Positions 1-11,204 of a stretch of DNA of 64,000 nt are shown here, piece by piece (the first letter of the stretch is position 1; the number at the start of each line of letters is the position of its first letter). A model generated the notes under the pieces. The model did not search any database and was not told the origin of the DNA. It saw nothing but the letters and a program-made list of their open reading frames with translations. Origin of the DNA: Cryptomeria japonica. Its lineage: Eukaryota > Streptophyta > Pinopsida > Cupressales > Cupressaceae. The DNA is taken from positions 112,020,433-112,084,432 of the forward strand of contig NC_081410.1 in the NCBI RefSeq assembly GCF_030272615.1. Reading direction: 5' to 3'. Position numbers and translations under genes: made by a program.

Positions 1-115
1 CCCATCTGATTTGATCCTCTAGCTTTGAAACATATACCTGTCCCTGGTAATGATACTTCATGGTGGCCAGGAGTCTATCAATTTCTTTGCCTCTTTTGTT
101 GGAGGATGAGTCCAT
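1..115 (-). pseudogene. 5' end of a second copy of ORF1 (partial)
   Basis: The minus-strand frame starts at an ATG at 113-115, beginning MDSSSNKRGKEIDRL, and matches the start of the ORF1 copy at 14831 with few substitutions. Only about 38 codons lie inside the window. It shows that the ORF1 start belongs to the repeated terminal segment of element A. Function unknown; see the entry at 11205-14831. Confidence 0.6.
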
Positions 116-184
116 CTAACCACTTGAACCTGTAGGCAAAACACAAATCTTCAGTCCTCATTACTAAACATAAATTTTGATTCA

Positions 185-470
185 CTTTGGGACTTCAGGG
201 TCCTGGGATCCTGGGGTAAGCACAAAAGGGAGAAGGCTCGAAACTCTTGGGATCCAGGGTTCTAAGGTGAAGTCTATAAAACCCTCTCAGAACTCTGAGG
301 ATCCGGGGTTTCGGGCTCCTGGTTTGAGGCGATCCAAAACTCTGGGGATTCGGGGTTCCAGGGTGGAATGGAGGTCAACACCCAGAACTCTGGGGATCCG
401 GGATTCTGGGGTGGAAATGGAGGTCACCCAGAACTCCGGGGATCCGGGGTTCCAAGTGGGAAAACTAGGG
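185..470. repeat. Minisatellite of GGATCCGGGGTTCC-type units
   Basis: Degenerate units of about 45 bp, each with an ACTCTGGGGATCCGGGGTTC-like core and often TGGAATGGAGGTCA. The right copy has a shorter version at about 14905-15100. Open frames across it on both strands (glycine, proline and serine-rich) reflect the repeat period and are not genes. Confidence 0.8.
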
Positions 471-678
471 CACACCAAAAAAAAAAAGTGAAAAACAAAC
501 AATAAGAAAAAGAAATCCAACCTAGAAAAACATCAGGAGGGGAGAAAATTCACCAACCTGGTGAATCAAAAACCAAAAAAAATGCCAAGAGAGAGCTTGG
601 AGGTCCAGAGGTTCATGACTTGGGGCTAGGGAGGAGAAGCTTTGAATGCACAAATGAACTCAAAAAGCTCATCATCTC

Positions 679-690
679 TTATATATAGCC
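679..690 (-). promoter_or_regulatory. TATA-box candidate upstream of ORF1 (left copy)
   Basis: TTATATATAGCC lies between the two minisatellites and is kept in the right copy at 15318-15329. Read on the minus strand it is GGCTATATATAA, about 560 bases before the ORF1 start. The motif is nearly symmetric, so its direction is not certain. Confidence 0.45.
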
Positions 691-721
691 TTCCGAATCC
701 TTTCGTACGAAAACCATAAAC

Positions 722-957
722 ATGATCTCAGGACTCCAGGGTCCCAGGGTTCCGAGGTCGACAGAAAGCACTAGAACAAAACCACCTCAGGACTCTGGGA
801 CTTCGAAGTTCCGAGGTCAGAACAACAAGGACCTCGGGACTCTAGGACTTCGGAGTTTTGAGGTCGGAACAAAAAGGGTTCTCAGGACTCCGAGACTCTG
901 GATTTCTGAGGTCGAAACAAAAAGGGACTTTGGGACTCCGGAGTTCTGAGGTAAAAC
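722..957. repeat. Minisatellite of about 47-bp units (five here, three in the right copy)
   Basis: Units read like CTCGGGACTCTAGGACTTCG followed by an AGTTCCGAGGTCGGAACAA-type half. About five units are present here and about three at 15362-15505. This explains most of the length difference between the two terminal repeats. Confidence 0.75.
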
Positions 958-1032
958 CAAAAAGAAGAAAAAGGGGGTCCATATTTTGACTCAAGGAGAC
1001 TAAATGGGGAAACAGATATGCTAAGCATAACA

Positions 1033-2058
1033 AATGGCGACTGTCTGGGAAAAATGACTATAGGCAATTTAGAATTTCAGAATCTCTGGTTAACCCGACA
1101 CTTAAGGCTATTATCATTCAAAAGGATGTATAAGAGTAGAAGATGAGTCAGTGATGAATAAACAACCAAGACAAGGAATAGACATGATCAACCCTTAAGT
1201 GTGTGCGTATGATTTATTACTCCATGATTCCAATAATATAGATAGTCAAAGGAAACTAGGCGCAAGCTACATAGGTGAAGTCATTACCCGTGTTTCGTGC
1301 AAGGTTATCCTGGGCATAGCTCTGTTGCCAGTTAGGCATCTATAGCCCCGATAGAGATGCCTCTGGCTCCCGTCAAACAGTGCTCCACTGCCAGCCAGGC
1401 GTCCATAGCCCCAGTGGAGGTTACTTGAAACACCCATTTGAGTTGCTTAAGAGGATCATTTCACTCTCTCTCTCTCTTTTTCTTTTTTTTTTGAAAACAT
1501 TATAGCATATAGAGCATGACTTCTTTTCTTTAATAATCTTTTAAGCAACTTTCAAACATTGAAGTTCGATAACTGGGTTGGGAGCCACAGTGGATAACAT
1601 GAAACGCCTTGACTTCGGATTTTTCACTTGATAACCAGTTTATCTGCTATCTCGCAAAACCTTTGTGATGTATCTTAATGTGACACTAGTGTTGAGTTTA
1701 TCAAGCTAGCCTTTTCCAAATTGAAGTCAAAAACTCGGATCATATTTAAATGATTATATACCACTTTGAATGAGTATAGACAAAGGTTTCAAACTCAACC
1801 AAATGACAATGAAATCATAAATAGCAGAGAGTCGAAGTCTCTCAGAATTTGGCAAGGTGTTATACAAAGGATACCTACTTCCTTTTAGAAACTTCAAGAA
1901 CAAAACATATACCCCGACCCAACAAACAAAAGAACAAACAAGAAAAGAAAACAAAAACAAAAGGAAAACACATAACAAGGCCCAAAAAAAAAAATGAAGC
2001 ACAACTAAAAAGAAAACAACTAACTACTATATACAATAGGTCAAGATTTATTGAGGAT
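1033..2058. other. Non-coding 3' region of element A, with a pyrimidine tract
   Basis: No convincing gene lies between the integrase stop and the terminal repeat. Two sites stand out. At 1035-1050 the plus strand reads TGGCGACTGTCTGGGA, two bases after the CA terminus, which looks like a plus-oriented primer-binding site and resembles 29495 in element F. At about 1462-1492 a CT-rich tract reads as a purine tract on the minus strand followed by TGAAATG, a possible polypurine tract. These two sites suggest opposite orientations and are not reconciled. Confidence 0.5.
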
Positions 2059-3260
2059 TTAATCAAAGTAATGCTTGAGGAACTGACCATTAACGAGTAA
2101 TGGTACCAGTTCTCCAGTCAATGAGCTCAACCTAAAAGTGTTCTCGCCTAGAATTTCAGCTATTTGGTAAGGACCTAGCCACAACCTTTCAAACTTGTGA
2201 TGTTCACCTTTCTTTTCCTTGGCCTTGTCCCATAATAGGACTAGGTCAGAGATCCGAAAAGCTTTCACCTTGGCTCTTTTATCAAACCATCGCTTAACAA
2301 TGGCTTGATGCTTGGCAAAGTGTTGTAGCGTATTAATATTTTTTTCGTCAAGTCTTAATAAGTTTAAGAGGCGTACCTCTACCTGATCCTCAATGTCAAG
2401 TTCTCTCATTAATTGGAGGACAGGTATTTGTAAGTTAATTGGGAAAACAGGGGTCTAGCCATAGACAAGGTAGTATGGAGAAGTTCCCAGGGCAGCTTTT
2501 ATTCTGGTTTGATCAGCCCATAGGGAATATCTTAGTTGATTATGCCAATCCCTAGGGTTTTTCTAGAGTAGCTTCTTGATGACATCTAGGATGTTCTTTT
2601 TTGTGGATTCAGCTACCCCATTACCTTGCAGGTAATAGTTGGATGAAAATTTCAATATCACTTTATATTGGTATGACCATTGCATCAACTATGCAGAAGT
2701 AAAAGCAAGACCATTATCACATACCAGAGCGAACGGCATACCAAACCTAGTGATGATATGATCTTCAATAAATTTCAGGACTACCTCAGCAGTAGCATTG
2801 CGGCAGGCAATGGCTTCTGTCCACCGGGTACAATAATTTGTTTTTGTAAGAATAAACTTATGCCCTGCAGATGAATTAGGGTTAATAACTCCTACAAAAT
2901 CCAGGGCCCATTGAGCAAAAGGTCTTACCTCAAACACTGGATGGAGAGGCATAGCGGGATTTCTTTCTCTAGAGGTTGTAGTTTGGCACGTATGGCAATG
3001 TCGGACATGTTCATGAGTATCCTTAAACATGCTAGGCAAATAATATCCAGCCTTCAAAATTTGATGTGCAATGGCATCTGCTAACCCATGACCAATACCA
3101 TATTTCCCGTGAAATTCCTCAATCATTTATGGGCTTCTTGATGATCAAGGCACCGAAGGTAGATACCCTCATAATTTTTTCTATAAAGTGTTGAATCCTT
3201 GATCATATAATTAGCACTCTTGAGCCTTAATGCTCATCTTTGTGTGGTTGTCAATCCCTC
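2059..3260 (-). pseudogene. Integrase region of element A (Ty3/gypsy)
   Basis: Retroviral-type integrase that would insert element DNA into the genome. Read right to left: an HHCC zinc-binding region (HEHVRHCHTCQ near 3000), the catalytic core (WALDFVGV near 2900 with the first Asp; VCDNG near 2710 with the second), then GNGVAEST near 2640 carrying the third acidic residue. A C-terminal GPY/F module follows (WLGPYQIAEILGE, then NGQFLKHYF just before the stop at 2059). The frame is broken between 2410 and 2690 and upstream of 3127. Membership of the gypsy integrase family is clear; the copy is defective. Confidence 0.88.
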
Positions 3261-3470
3261 TGGACACCTATTATTCAACAATACAAATACCAAATCTGTG
3301 TATCAAGGGTCCTTAGTGAATGAATTCAATGTATATTGTTGGCACTGGATTTGAGGGATGTTGGTCGCCATGGCCTAAGACAATCCTTGGCCTTAGACCA
3401 ACTTCATTGGATGCATCTCTAAGTCAAATTCTTGCAATATTTCCATCCATTTCCCTCATCATTCTCCCAG

Positions 3471-4750
3471 TTAAGACTGCATGAGTAGTGACTTTACTGC
3501 TTGGTCAGGAACGATTGCATAAATTTTACTCCTCAGGATGTAATGTCTAAACTTCTTGACTGCTCTTACTAATGCAAAGGCCTGTTTTTCAAGGGCAGAA
3601 TATCTAACATCAGCTCTTTTGAAAGGAGAACTCATAAATGCAATAGGTTTCTCATCTCCTGCTTGCCTTTGCATCAAAACAGCTGCTCCTGAATATAGCG
3701 AAGCAAAAGAATATATGTAAAACGGCAGTGTGTAATCAGGGTTAGTTAGTATAGGAGCTTCGGTGATGGATTTCTTGATCTGGGCAAAAGCCTCTTTTGC
3801 TTCAGTTGTCCACTCAACCTTAGCATTTGTCTTCATCATTTTATTCAAGGGCTTGACTATTTCTGCAAACCCAGTAATGAATTTTCTGACAAAATTGATC
3901 TTCTCGAAGAAAGATCTCATCTCTTTTTTACTGCCCTGCATTTGTAATTTTAATAATGCTTCTACCCGATCTAGGTCTATAGAGATCCCCCTCTTAGAGA
4001 TTACATGGCCAAGTAGCTTTCCTTTAGCCACTCCAAACACACATTTCTTGGGATTAAGGGAAATCCCATATCTCTGACACCTCTCTAATACCTTTATGAG
4101 GTGGTCTGGGTGGTCTTCTCTGATCTTGGAAAATATCATCAAATCATCCATATAAATAATAATGCATTTTCCAATCAGTTCTTTGAATGTTGTATCCATC
4201 GCTCACTGGAAGGTTGCCCCAGCATTAATCAATCCAAATGGCATTCTTTTATACGCATATGTTCCCCACTTCATTGTAAATGTCATCTTCATATGATCTT
4301 CATAATTTACCAACACCTGGTTATATCCTGAATAATCATCTAAAAACGACATCATTTGTGAACCATTCACAATTTGTAGTACTTCATCCAAAGAAGGCAG
4401 TGGGTAATTATCTTTCTCAGAGGATTTGTTGAGATTGTGAAAATCCATGCAAAGTCATATTTCTCCATTCTTTTTCCACACTGGTACCAAATTAGCAACC
4501 CAAGTAGAATGTCCTACTGGAAAAATTATTTTAGTGGAAAGTAACTTTTGCACTTCCTTGAAGATCAAGGGTTCTATTAGTGCATTGACCGGACCTTGTT
4601 TTTGCCTAAATGGTTTTATGTTAGGTTTTAGGGGAATCACGTGGGTGATAATCATTGTATCGAATGTCTTTAAATCTTCATACCCCCATGCTATTACATT
4701 GATGAATTCTTTCAAGATCTGTATCAGTTTTTCTCTTTCGTTTTGAGTGC
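3471..4750 (-). pseudogene. Reverse transcriptase and Ty3-type RNase H of element A
   Basis: RT copies element RNA into DNA and RNase H removes the RNA strand. The RT begins near 4715 (WGYEDLKTFDT, HVIPLKPNIKPFRQKQ), continues with FLDDYSGYNQ and RMPFGLINAGATFQ, and has the active-site box YMDD (IIIYMDDLMIFSK near 4150). A GKLLGHVIS motif and an RNase H domain follow, with its first acidic position altered (FYIYSFASLYSGAAV) and then SALEKQAFALV. Stops lie at about 4450 and 4200, so the enzyme is not intact. Integrase follows directly. Element F has the same domain order; E differs in its second RNase H position. Confidence 0.9.
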
Positions 4751-5033
4751 AAATCTTCCCAATATAGACAAATCTCTCTTGTCCTTCCAGACCAATATTA
4801 TGAGGCTCTTATTTTTCAGCATCTGAATCAGTTGTTAATCTCTCTTTTACTCTTGGGTCTGAATCGAAAAGTCTCTCCAAGGTGATCATCCCTTTGGGAA
4901 TAACATTGGTTGGTAAATCCAAAATATCCACATTACCTTCATTATTAAAATCATCCGATTTGTCTTCCTCATCAATAATTTGATCTTTAAAAGCCCCTGA
5001 ATTGGTGAGAAAGGATAAGATATGGGCGTCATC
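4751..5033 (-). other. Spacer between RNase H-like domain and RT in element A
   Basis: Continuation of the polyprotein region, broken by stops, with acidic stretches. No domain recognised. Confidence 0.4.
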
Positions 5034-5580
5034 TCAGAAGACTTGGAAATGTTTAATATTGTCAGGCACAGCAGGTGCAAAGATTAATTCCACAAAGAAC
5101 TTCTTTAAAGGGGATTGGCTTACTGGTTCTAATGTATTGGCAGCTACAACCAGTGCATCAGGTATTCCGTTTACTTTCCTAGGTACCAGTTGAATGTCAA
5201 AAGCCTCGAAATCTTCAATCAGATCCCACACTCTATTCTGATATGCCACTAACCTTTTGTCATGGCACACATATTGGCTTCACACTTGTTTAACCACCAA
5301 CTCTGAATCTCCTTGCACCTTCAAACACTTTTCTCCTTTCTTATGAGCAAAAATTAATCCTCTAATTAAGGCTCCATACTCTGTCATGTTATTAGTACAA
5401 AAGAATTGAAGTCGGTAAGAAGCTAAAAGGGTATTCCCTTTTGGGTTGGTTAACTCTACACCTGCTCCGCTGCCTTGTTTGGATCTTGACCCATCAAACT
5501 TTAAAAACCATATTTCATCTTTTGGTCTCTTCATATTTTTCACCTTTGGGTCAATGCTGAGGTTAGTGCTCAGAGAGGAT
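5034..5580 (-). pseudogene. Archaeal/plant-type RNase H-like domain between protease and RT (element A)
   Basis: A second RNase H fold distinct from the Ty3-type domain after RT. Visible landmarks are LKFDGSRSKQGSGAGV (first Asp), TNNMTEYGALIRGL (Glu), VQGDSELVVKQV (Asp), and after an in-frame stop near 5280, VPRKVNGIPDALVVAAN (last acidic position). A second, archaeal-type RNase H is a known mark of the Tat branch of plant gypsy elements, usually described after the RT-RH domains. Here it precedes RT, as also in element F (31957-32545). Confidence 0.8.
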
Positions 5581-6683
5581 TGTTGCTTCTCACGCTCAAG
5601 ACTTTGTGACAATTGAGTTTGTTCAATTCCTGGTTGCATAAACACTTCAATCGTATTCGAAACAACCTGTTCCGATTGAGGTTGAAATTTGGATTGTGTT
5701 TCTTCCTTCTTAGACTCCAGAGGAACATCTCCCTCTTCATTTTTAACAACCTTAACCGCAAGAACCTCGTGGTTGTATTCTTTAGGTAAGGTAATCATGT
5801 CTATGGGCTCGATTGTCTGGGGCTCTAATTTGATACCTTGAACTTCCTCCATATTGTTGGTATGATCATCCTCTTCAAATGGAACTGGGCTCATCAACTT
5901 TGTAATCTCATTCTGACATGGGATACATGAAACTTCTGAGTGCTCCTCATGGTGTATTTGACACCACTTTGGAAGCAGCAACTCTTGTATCTTCATAGTG
6001 TTTCCCAATAAGCACATTCCTTGTTGTACTATTGTAGCGAACTCTTTGACCTGCCTTCTATATGCGGTCTTGTCGGCTTGAAATAGTTGAAGTGAGGTTG
6101 GTGCAGAGAAAGTAAGACTCTCATTGACTCTGTAAACCCCTGGGCTTACCTCAGCAAATGCCACTTCATTAAGAGTACCATAATCCGTGACTAATTTCTT
6201 CAATTTAGGCTCACTATCAATTCGGATCTGGTTGTTCACCCCCTTCCAAGGAAGCCATAAGTACGTAAAACAAGTTGAGAAATATCCTCCCAATGTCTTG
6301 GACCAATCCCTACTGAGGAGCATCCCATATACTTCTGGAATATCCACCACTTGAATGTCAATATAGCGAGATATTCGAGGATCAGCGCCTAACTGGATGT
6401 ATACATCTTTCAATTCTCCAATGACATTAACCTCTATTTTGTCTAATTGTATTACCTTACTATTTGCACATACTGGTTGAAGTCCAAGTTGTTGGCATAT
6501 AGAGTAAGGCATTACATTTCCCGAAGCTCCTGAGTCTACCAAACAGTTATGTAAATTCTTCCCACATATCTTCAAACTCAATAAAAATGGTGGATTTTTT
6601 ATTGCATCATTACTAATGTTCGCATTGACTTCATCAAAGTCCACCATCTTAACCTCATTACTTTGTGATTCTAACATTTCCAA
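5581..6683 (-). pseudogene. Retropepsin-like protease and linker of element A
   Basis: Aspartic protease that would cut the gag-pol polyprotein. The active-site triad is intact (LVDSGASGNVMP, near 6520), followed by ICQQLGLQP and the second hydrophobic box (GMLLSRDWSKTLGG, near 6320). A charged linker of about 200 residues leads into the RNase H-like domain in the same open frame, 5280-6683. This is one of the better preserved frames of element A. Its neighbours are the gag zinc region upstream and RNase H and RT downstream. Confidence 0.85.
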
Positions 6684-6971
6684 CTTTCTAAGCAGAGCCC
6701 TCTTCTATTCGGGGCAATATCTCAATACTTCCATTAAGGACATAGTAGTGGCAATCCTTTCCATCTCCTTAGTAACATCAAATGATCCTTTCAGAACATA
6801 ATCTTGCCCCTGAGCTTGTCTAGGGTGTGTTCCTTGGAAATCTTGAGGTGGACGAGGATTGTTGTTTGCATTAGCGTCCAGAGGTACAAACCCGCCTGTC
6901 GGGGGAGGTGGCTCTATTAAAGGAGCCTTGCCTTGACTCCTAAGATTATAATTGTTCCTGGTCTGAAAGCC

Positions 6972-7875
6972 CTAAGCATTGTATATGCATGGTTCACCAT
7001 CAGCTTCAGCCTGAAACTCTTTACACAGGAAAGTATCAACCAACATGGCAGTATTAACCTTATCAAGTTCATCATTAGAACAATATTTGGGCTGAGAGTC
7101 AGCTTGAGAAATTCTTATGATTTTCTCGAACTGTGCACAATTAACCTCAGAATGGGAAGTTATGTCATACAACCTGCACCAATTTGTTAGTAGATTCATA
7201 TCAGCAAGGTTAACACTTTATGTATGGTTTGGGTTATCTCATGCATCCGGGTGGTCATGGTTCACCGCACCATTATTCAAACCTGTATTCCACTGCCTAT
7301 TATAAGGTTTGTTATTGTACCTTTTATTTTGGCTCTGGTTATTATAGTTTTGCTAATTATTATATGATTGAGATTGATTATACCCTCCTGGTGGATTCAT
7401 CTTTAGCTGGCTCAAGTCTAAAGTAACCTGCGAGATCATTTTCTTCAAGGCCTCTACTTCAACAGATATATGGGATCCTTGATTCTCAGGTGCCATAATT
7501 GGAAGTTGGTTTGCCGAATTCATATTGTCAAATTGTTGATTTCTAGATTGTGGCTGACTAGCATATTATGTTTGAGTGGGGATGGTATTGGCACCATTTT
7601 TCCAAGTCGATGCTTGAGCTGTGAATTGCTAACTTGCCTATGGTTGGGGTGCATAAATTGGCACGGGGTTCATTGTTGGGGCACCTATAGGTAGAGATGA
7701 GGGTACACCTGGGAGTTTATTGTAATTTCCTTGATTCACCCCTGTGGGTAAATTATATCCAATCCCTCCAGGGGTTTGATTCAACTCTTGATTCATGCTA
7801 ATTGCTAATGTGAAGACTTTTGCTAAGGTATCCCTTTGGTCTTGAGGAACACTCTTTTTAATGAACATAGCAGTC
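6972..7875 (-). pseudogene. 3' part of gag of element A, with a zinc-knuckle-like motif
   Basis: Continuation of gag on the far side of the solo LTR. It contains a Gln/Asn/Pro-rich stretch (7638-7868, MNQELNQTPGGIGYNLP) and, near 7150-7190, a WCRLYDITSHSEVNC motif that fits the C..[HY]....H....C nucleic-acid-binding pattern of Tat-like gags. Several stops separate the pieces. Confidence 0.7.
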
Positions 7876-7880
7876 CAAGG
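7876..7880. repeat. Target site duplication (left), CAAGG
   Basis: CAAGG directly precedes the TG of the solo LTR and recurs directly after its final CA at 9122-9126. Confidence 0.9.
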
Positions 7881-9121
7881 TGTAAAGCGGAAAATCGCGA
7901 TCGAACCCTAGTTGTTCTCCCCTCTTCCAACTCCGAGGAGAGAGAAGGGAGGTTCGCTAGGATTCGATGGTTTTCACTTAGGGGAGAGACTTTACATTCA
8001 AAAGAGGGGTTGAAACCCACAAGATCCAATCCCACGCAATGCAAGATTGGATGCTAAATGTGTTTCAAGGGTTAAGACAGCAAGGCTACCCTCTTTCGTA
8101 AAGAATGTTGATAGGAGAATTAAGCTAAGCATGCATAGAAAGTGATAAAGATTCGCTTATAAACTGAGATAGGAATACAGTATGAAGCTGCGGACCTGGA
8201 ATTAGCAGTAAAATGTCGATACGGCGCTGTCCTGCAAATTTGAGCAAAAGTTGTCGGGACGATGGCGCCCGGCGCCACGGTCCTCCGAAAAATCCGCAAA
8301 ACGAAGGGGGATCTGTTCGTCTCTGCACAAGGATTCCAGATCTTCAATTCCAGCCGCATACCTGCAACCTACACACAGAAAAGCGAAGACGATTGGGGGG
8401 TTAGGGATTAGGGGTTTGCCTTTAGGTCAAACCCCAGTTTTGGAATTAACCAAGAAATGAGCAAGTGCTGTAAATGTAAATGACTGTAAAACAAGTACTA
8501 ATACCTTGTTCTAAGGATGTTTGTATCCTCATGTGCGAAGGTTTAGATGTTGTATGTTGTATGTTGTAGCATGTAGTATGTGATCTCCTCTTCAATGGTT
8601 GAATCCTTGACTTGAATGCAACACTTAGCCTTTAATGGAGACTTGAAATGATCAATTGCTTGAAGGAATGCTTGAATGCTTGAATGCTTGAAAGCTTGAG
8701 TATAGTTTCCACGCTTTTTCCATCATCCGTCTATCTATCCAAATGAGAGAGGAAAATGTTGTTTATATACTTGTCATTTAGGGCTGATAGACTGATTTTC
8801 CCGACCTTAGGCGGACCAGGAAAGTTAATTTCCAAATTGCAAACAAAAAGACCCGAGACCCCCTAGGAGACCAGGCCCAAAATAGGACCCAGGGACCAGG
8901 GCGCTGGGCGCCATGGTCCTGGGGACCAGGGCGCTGGGTGCTCTGGTCCCACCTCCCGGGATAGCAGGGTGCAAGGAGGTTCAGGCCAAGGTGCTTGAAA
9001 AATGCAGTTTTCAGTGTCATGAGCAAGTTTCAGGGTCTCCATTCAGGTTGTGTGTTGCGTCGCCATCGTGAAGACCGAAATGCAGTCGAAATTGCAAGTG
9101 TCACAATTTTAGGACGCTACA
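7881..9121 (-). mobile_element. Solo LTR of family D inserted in gag of element A
   Basis: The 1241-bp segment starts TGTAAAGCGG and ends GACGCTACA, and matches the LTR at 25103-26285 over its whole length. It is flanked on both sides by CAAGG, so it is a complete LTR left after recombination between the two LTRs of an inserted element. Orientation is taken from element D, whose primer-binding site and gag lie on the minus strand. TTTATATAC near 8761 reads as a TATA box on the minus strand. A GGGACCAG...CTGGTCCC hairpin unit is duplicated here (8892-8950) but single in the other copy. Confidence 0.93.
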
Positions 9122-9126
9122 CAAGG
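9122..9126. repeat. Target site duplication (right), CAAGG
   Basis: Right partner of 7876-7880; it marks the end of the solo LTR. Confidence 0.9.
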
Positions 9127-10139
9127 GTCAATAGCTCTCAGATATGAGTTGATGGCTACGTTAGGCGCTACCTGGTAAGGGGCTTGCAGCCTCTTGAATG
9201 CCCTTTGGAAGCTAGTATAAAAAGTTGTTAATGGCTCATTCGGCAATTTCTTAAGAGAAGCAAACTGATGGTATAGTGTCCCGGGGTCTACGTACACTCG
9301 GAATTGATCAATGAAGGCCTTCTCCAAAAGATCCCAACCTCTGATGGAGTTTGCAGGTAGGGTTAAGTACCAATTGTATTCATTCTCCCCAAGTGAATAT
9401 GGGAAGAGTCTACATACTACATCTTGGTGTTCAATATGATTATGAACAATCGCATCTTTGAATGCTTCAATATGTTCATTAGCCATTCATCCACCTAGAT
9501 AGTAAAATTTGCTGCAAAATTTGTCAGGGTTTCTAGGTAGGTCATGTATACCCCCTGTTATGGTTCCTAGCGGTGTGGTATCTAGGTTGAAGTAGGCCAT
9601 TGAAGGTAGTGATGGTGAACGTTGAGTTACAAAAGGTGCAGCGATAGGCTGAGGACTGGGGATTAGTTGATCTCTTACATTGAGTATGGATGACTGTACT
9701 GGTGAGGATGTTGAGGATTATTTCTTAGCTTTGTTCTTCTTCCTCCTAGTGGCAAGCCCTAATTCAACTAAGTCAGATGGTGAAGAACCACTCCTAAGGA
9801 CTCGGTGGAATCTCTCAGGAGAAAAAGATGATATACGATCTAGCTTAGTACCTCAATTGTCCGGTTGAGGAGGTGGTTGTAGATTTTCTCATGGGTTCAC
9901 CTGAGGATTGAGTTGTCTTTGTGCCTCTTCTTCTATAAGTATAGCCTTTTGTCTCTCGTTATCTAAGACTTGTCGTACTTGTAACAAATGGTTGTAATTT
10001 CTCATACTGTCCCAAGCAAAGTTGTATAGTTGAGTAAGAATGTCATCTTGCTGGTTGTTGAGGTTAGGTTGGGTAAAGGGCATCAATCCATCTCCTAGAA
10101 GTACCATATACGGTTCACCTACAAGGGGATTAGTCTTGG
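9127..10139 (-). pseudogene. 5' part of gag (capsid region) of element A
   Basis: Gag would form the virus-like particle. The segment 9127-9486 encodes a retrotransposon gag domain (VVCRLFPYSLGENEYNWYL, then LEKAFIDQF and LTTFYTSFQRAFKRL), the usual helix-rich pattern with a central W-Y/F motif. The N-terminal part lies at about 9889-10130 (PFTQPNLNNQQDDILTQLY) and is separated by stops around 9500-9880. The downstream half continues at 7875 beyond the solo LTR. Confidence 0.75.
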
Positions 10140-10156
10140 CCCTCCTTCTAGCGCCA
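10140..10156 (-). other. Primer-binding-site candidate of element A
   Basis: On the minus strand this reads TGGCGCTAGAAGGAGGG, just before gag and eight bases after a possible LTR end (...CACACGTCA, plus-strand TGACGTG at 10165). It starts with TGG as a tRNA 3'-end complement must, and its TGGCG start resembles the element F site at 29495. The matching tRNA has not been identified. Confidence 0.4.
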
Positions 10157-10164
10157 GTTTCTAT

Positions 10165-11204
10165 TGACGTGTGTTTTGACACACCCACCAACAGTCAAGT
10201 CGTTTATGCAGCATTCACCACCTCTCCTGAAAAGTAACAAGTTTGGAAGAACTCACTACCCCAAGGTCTCTATAGTCAAGACTCGACCGTGATGGATGGC
10301 TCAATGGTTGATGTGGTTATACCTGTAAAGGGGCCTGCTGGTTAGAGCTAAATCTCACTGGTTTACGGACAATTGGACTTCCTCTCTTTTTTTTGGTATT
10401 TTATGATTTAAGATTCTCTAGGGAAATAAAATGTGAAGCGTAAGGGAAACAAGAAAATAACAATAAAGATCAATACAATGACAACTTAATAAACTATTCA
10501 ATTAGTTCCCTGCAATTTGAGCAATTATCAAATATTATCCAAGTTAGCATTCAACAACGGACTTCCATAAAACCTGCAAAATAATAAATTTCACAAATTT
10601 GTGGACATAAAACCATCAACAATATGGCCTATCACAATAATTCTCATACACCACTAACGTGCGCAATATGGTTAATAACATGATAGACAAAAAGATTACC
10701 ACGTTGCTAACTCAAAATAATAGACGTTACCCGACTACACAGAACAATTTGGTAGAATATAAATGTAGATCGGGCAATCTACAAGTTGCTTTTCATATTA
10801 ATCTCCATGAATGTATAACAAAAATAACTCAAACTTCTTAACAATCTGCAAAATACTCTAAAAATCTCTTAGTAGGCCACAAATCATCAATTTCAGACCT
10901 CTACAAATGAATCTAACTTCTCAGTTTATAGAAGCTCTTTACCCTATTATTTAGGAAATAACTCTACCCTAAATTAAGAACTAAAATTAGGAGTCATAGT
11001 TAACTTGCAAGTTTCTGCCTGGACACTCCACTTAACAACTACAAAATGGACACTGCACGAGCACTACGAAGACCATGCTGGGTGAGCCACGTTTTCGTAA
11101 TCATGCAGGATTTCTTTCAAAATTGGGACTTGAGTAGGAGGAGCAATTTTAAAATATAAAAAAAAGCTTTGCTATCTTTAGCAATTGTGTACCTAACTTT
11201 TTAT
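10165..11204. other. Non-coding stretch between ORF1 and gag of element A
   Basis: AT-rich sequence without a usable reading frame on either strand. If the long-LTR model is right, this is the R-U5 side of the LTR. I see no clear TATA box. Confidence 0.4.

Larger units (their letters stand above)
1..1032 (-). repeat. Left copy of the terminal repeat of element A (probable 3' LTR, cut by the window edge)
   Basis: This stretch aligns nearly base for base with 14717-15582, except for length changes in its tandem arrays. Both copies end at the same point, at ...GCATAACA on the plus strand, which is TGTTATGC at the start when read on the minus strand; a TG/CA terminus is expected of an LTR. The shared segment contains the first codons of ORF1 (1-115), two GC-rich minisatellites and a TATA motif. 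The homology runs off the window edge, so the total repeat length cannot be measured here. The reading as an LTR is inference. Confidence 0.6.

Noticed and set aside
177-520. Open frames on both strands in the G-rich region (also 14893-15162)
   Set aside because: They are periodic translations of the minisatellite and are open in several frames at once, so not genes.
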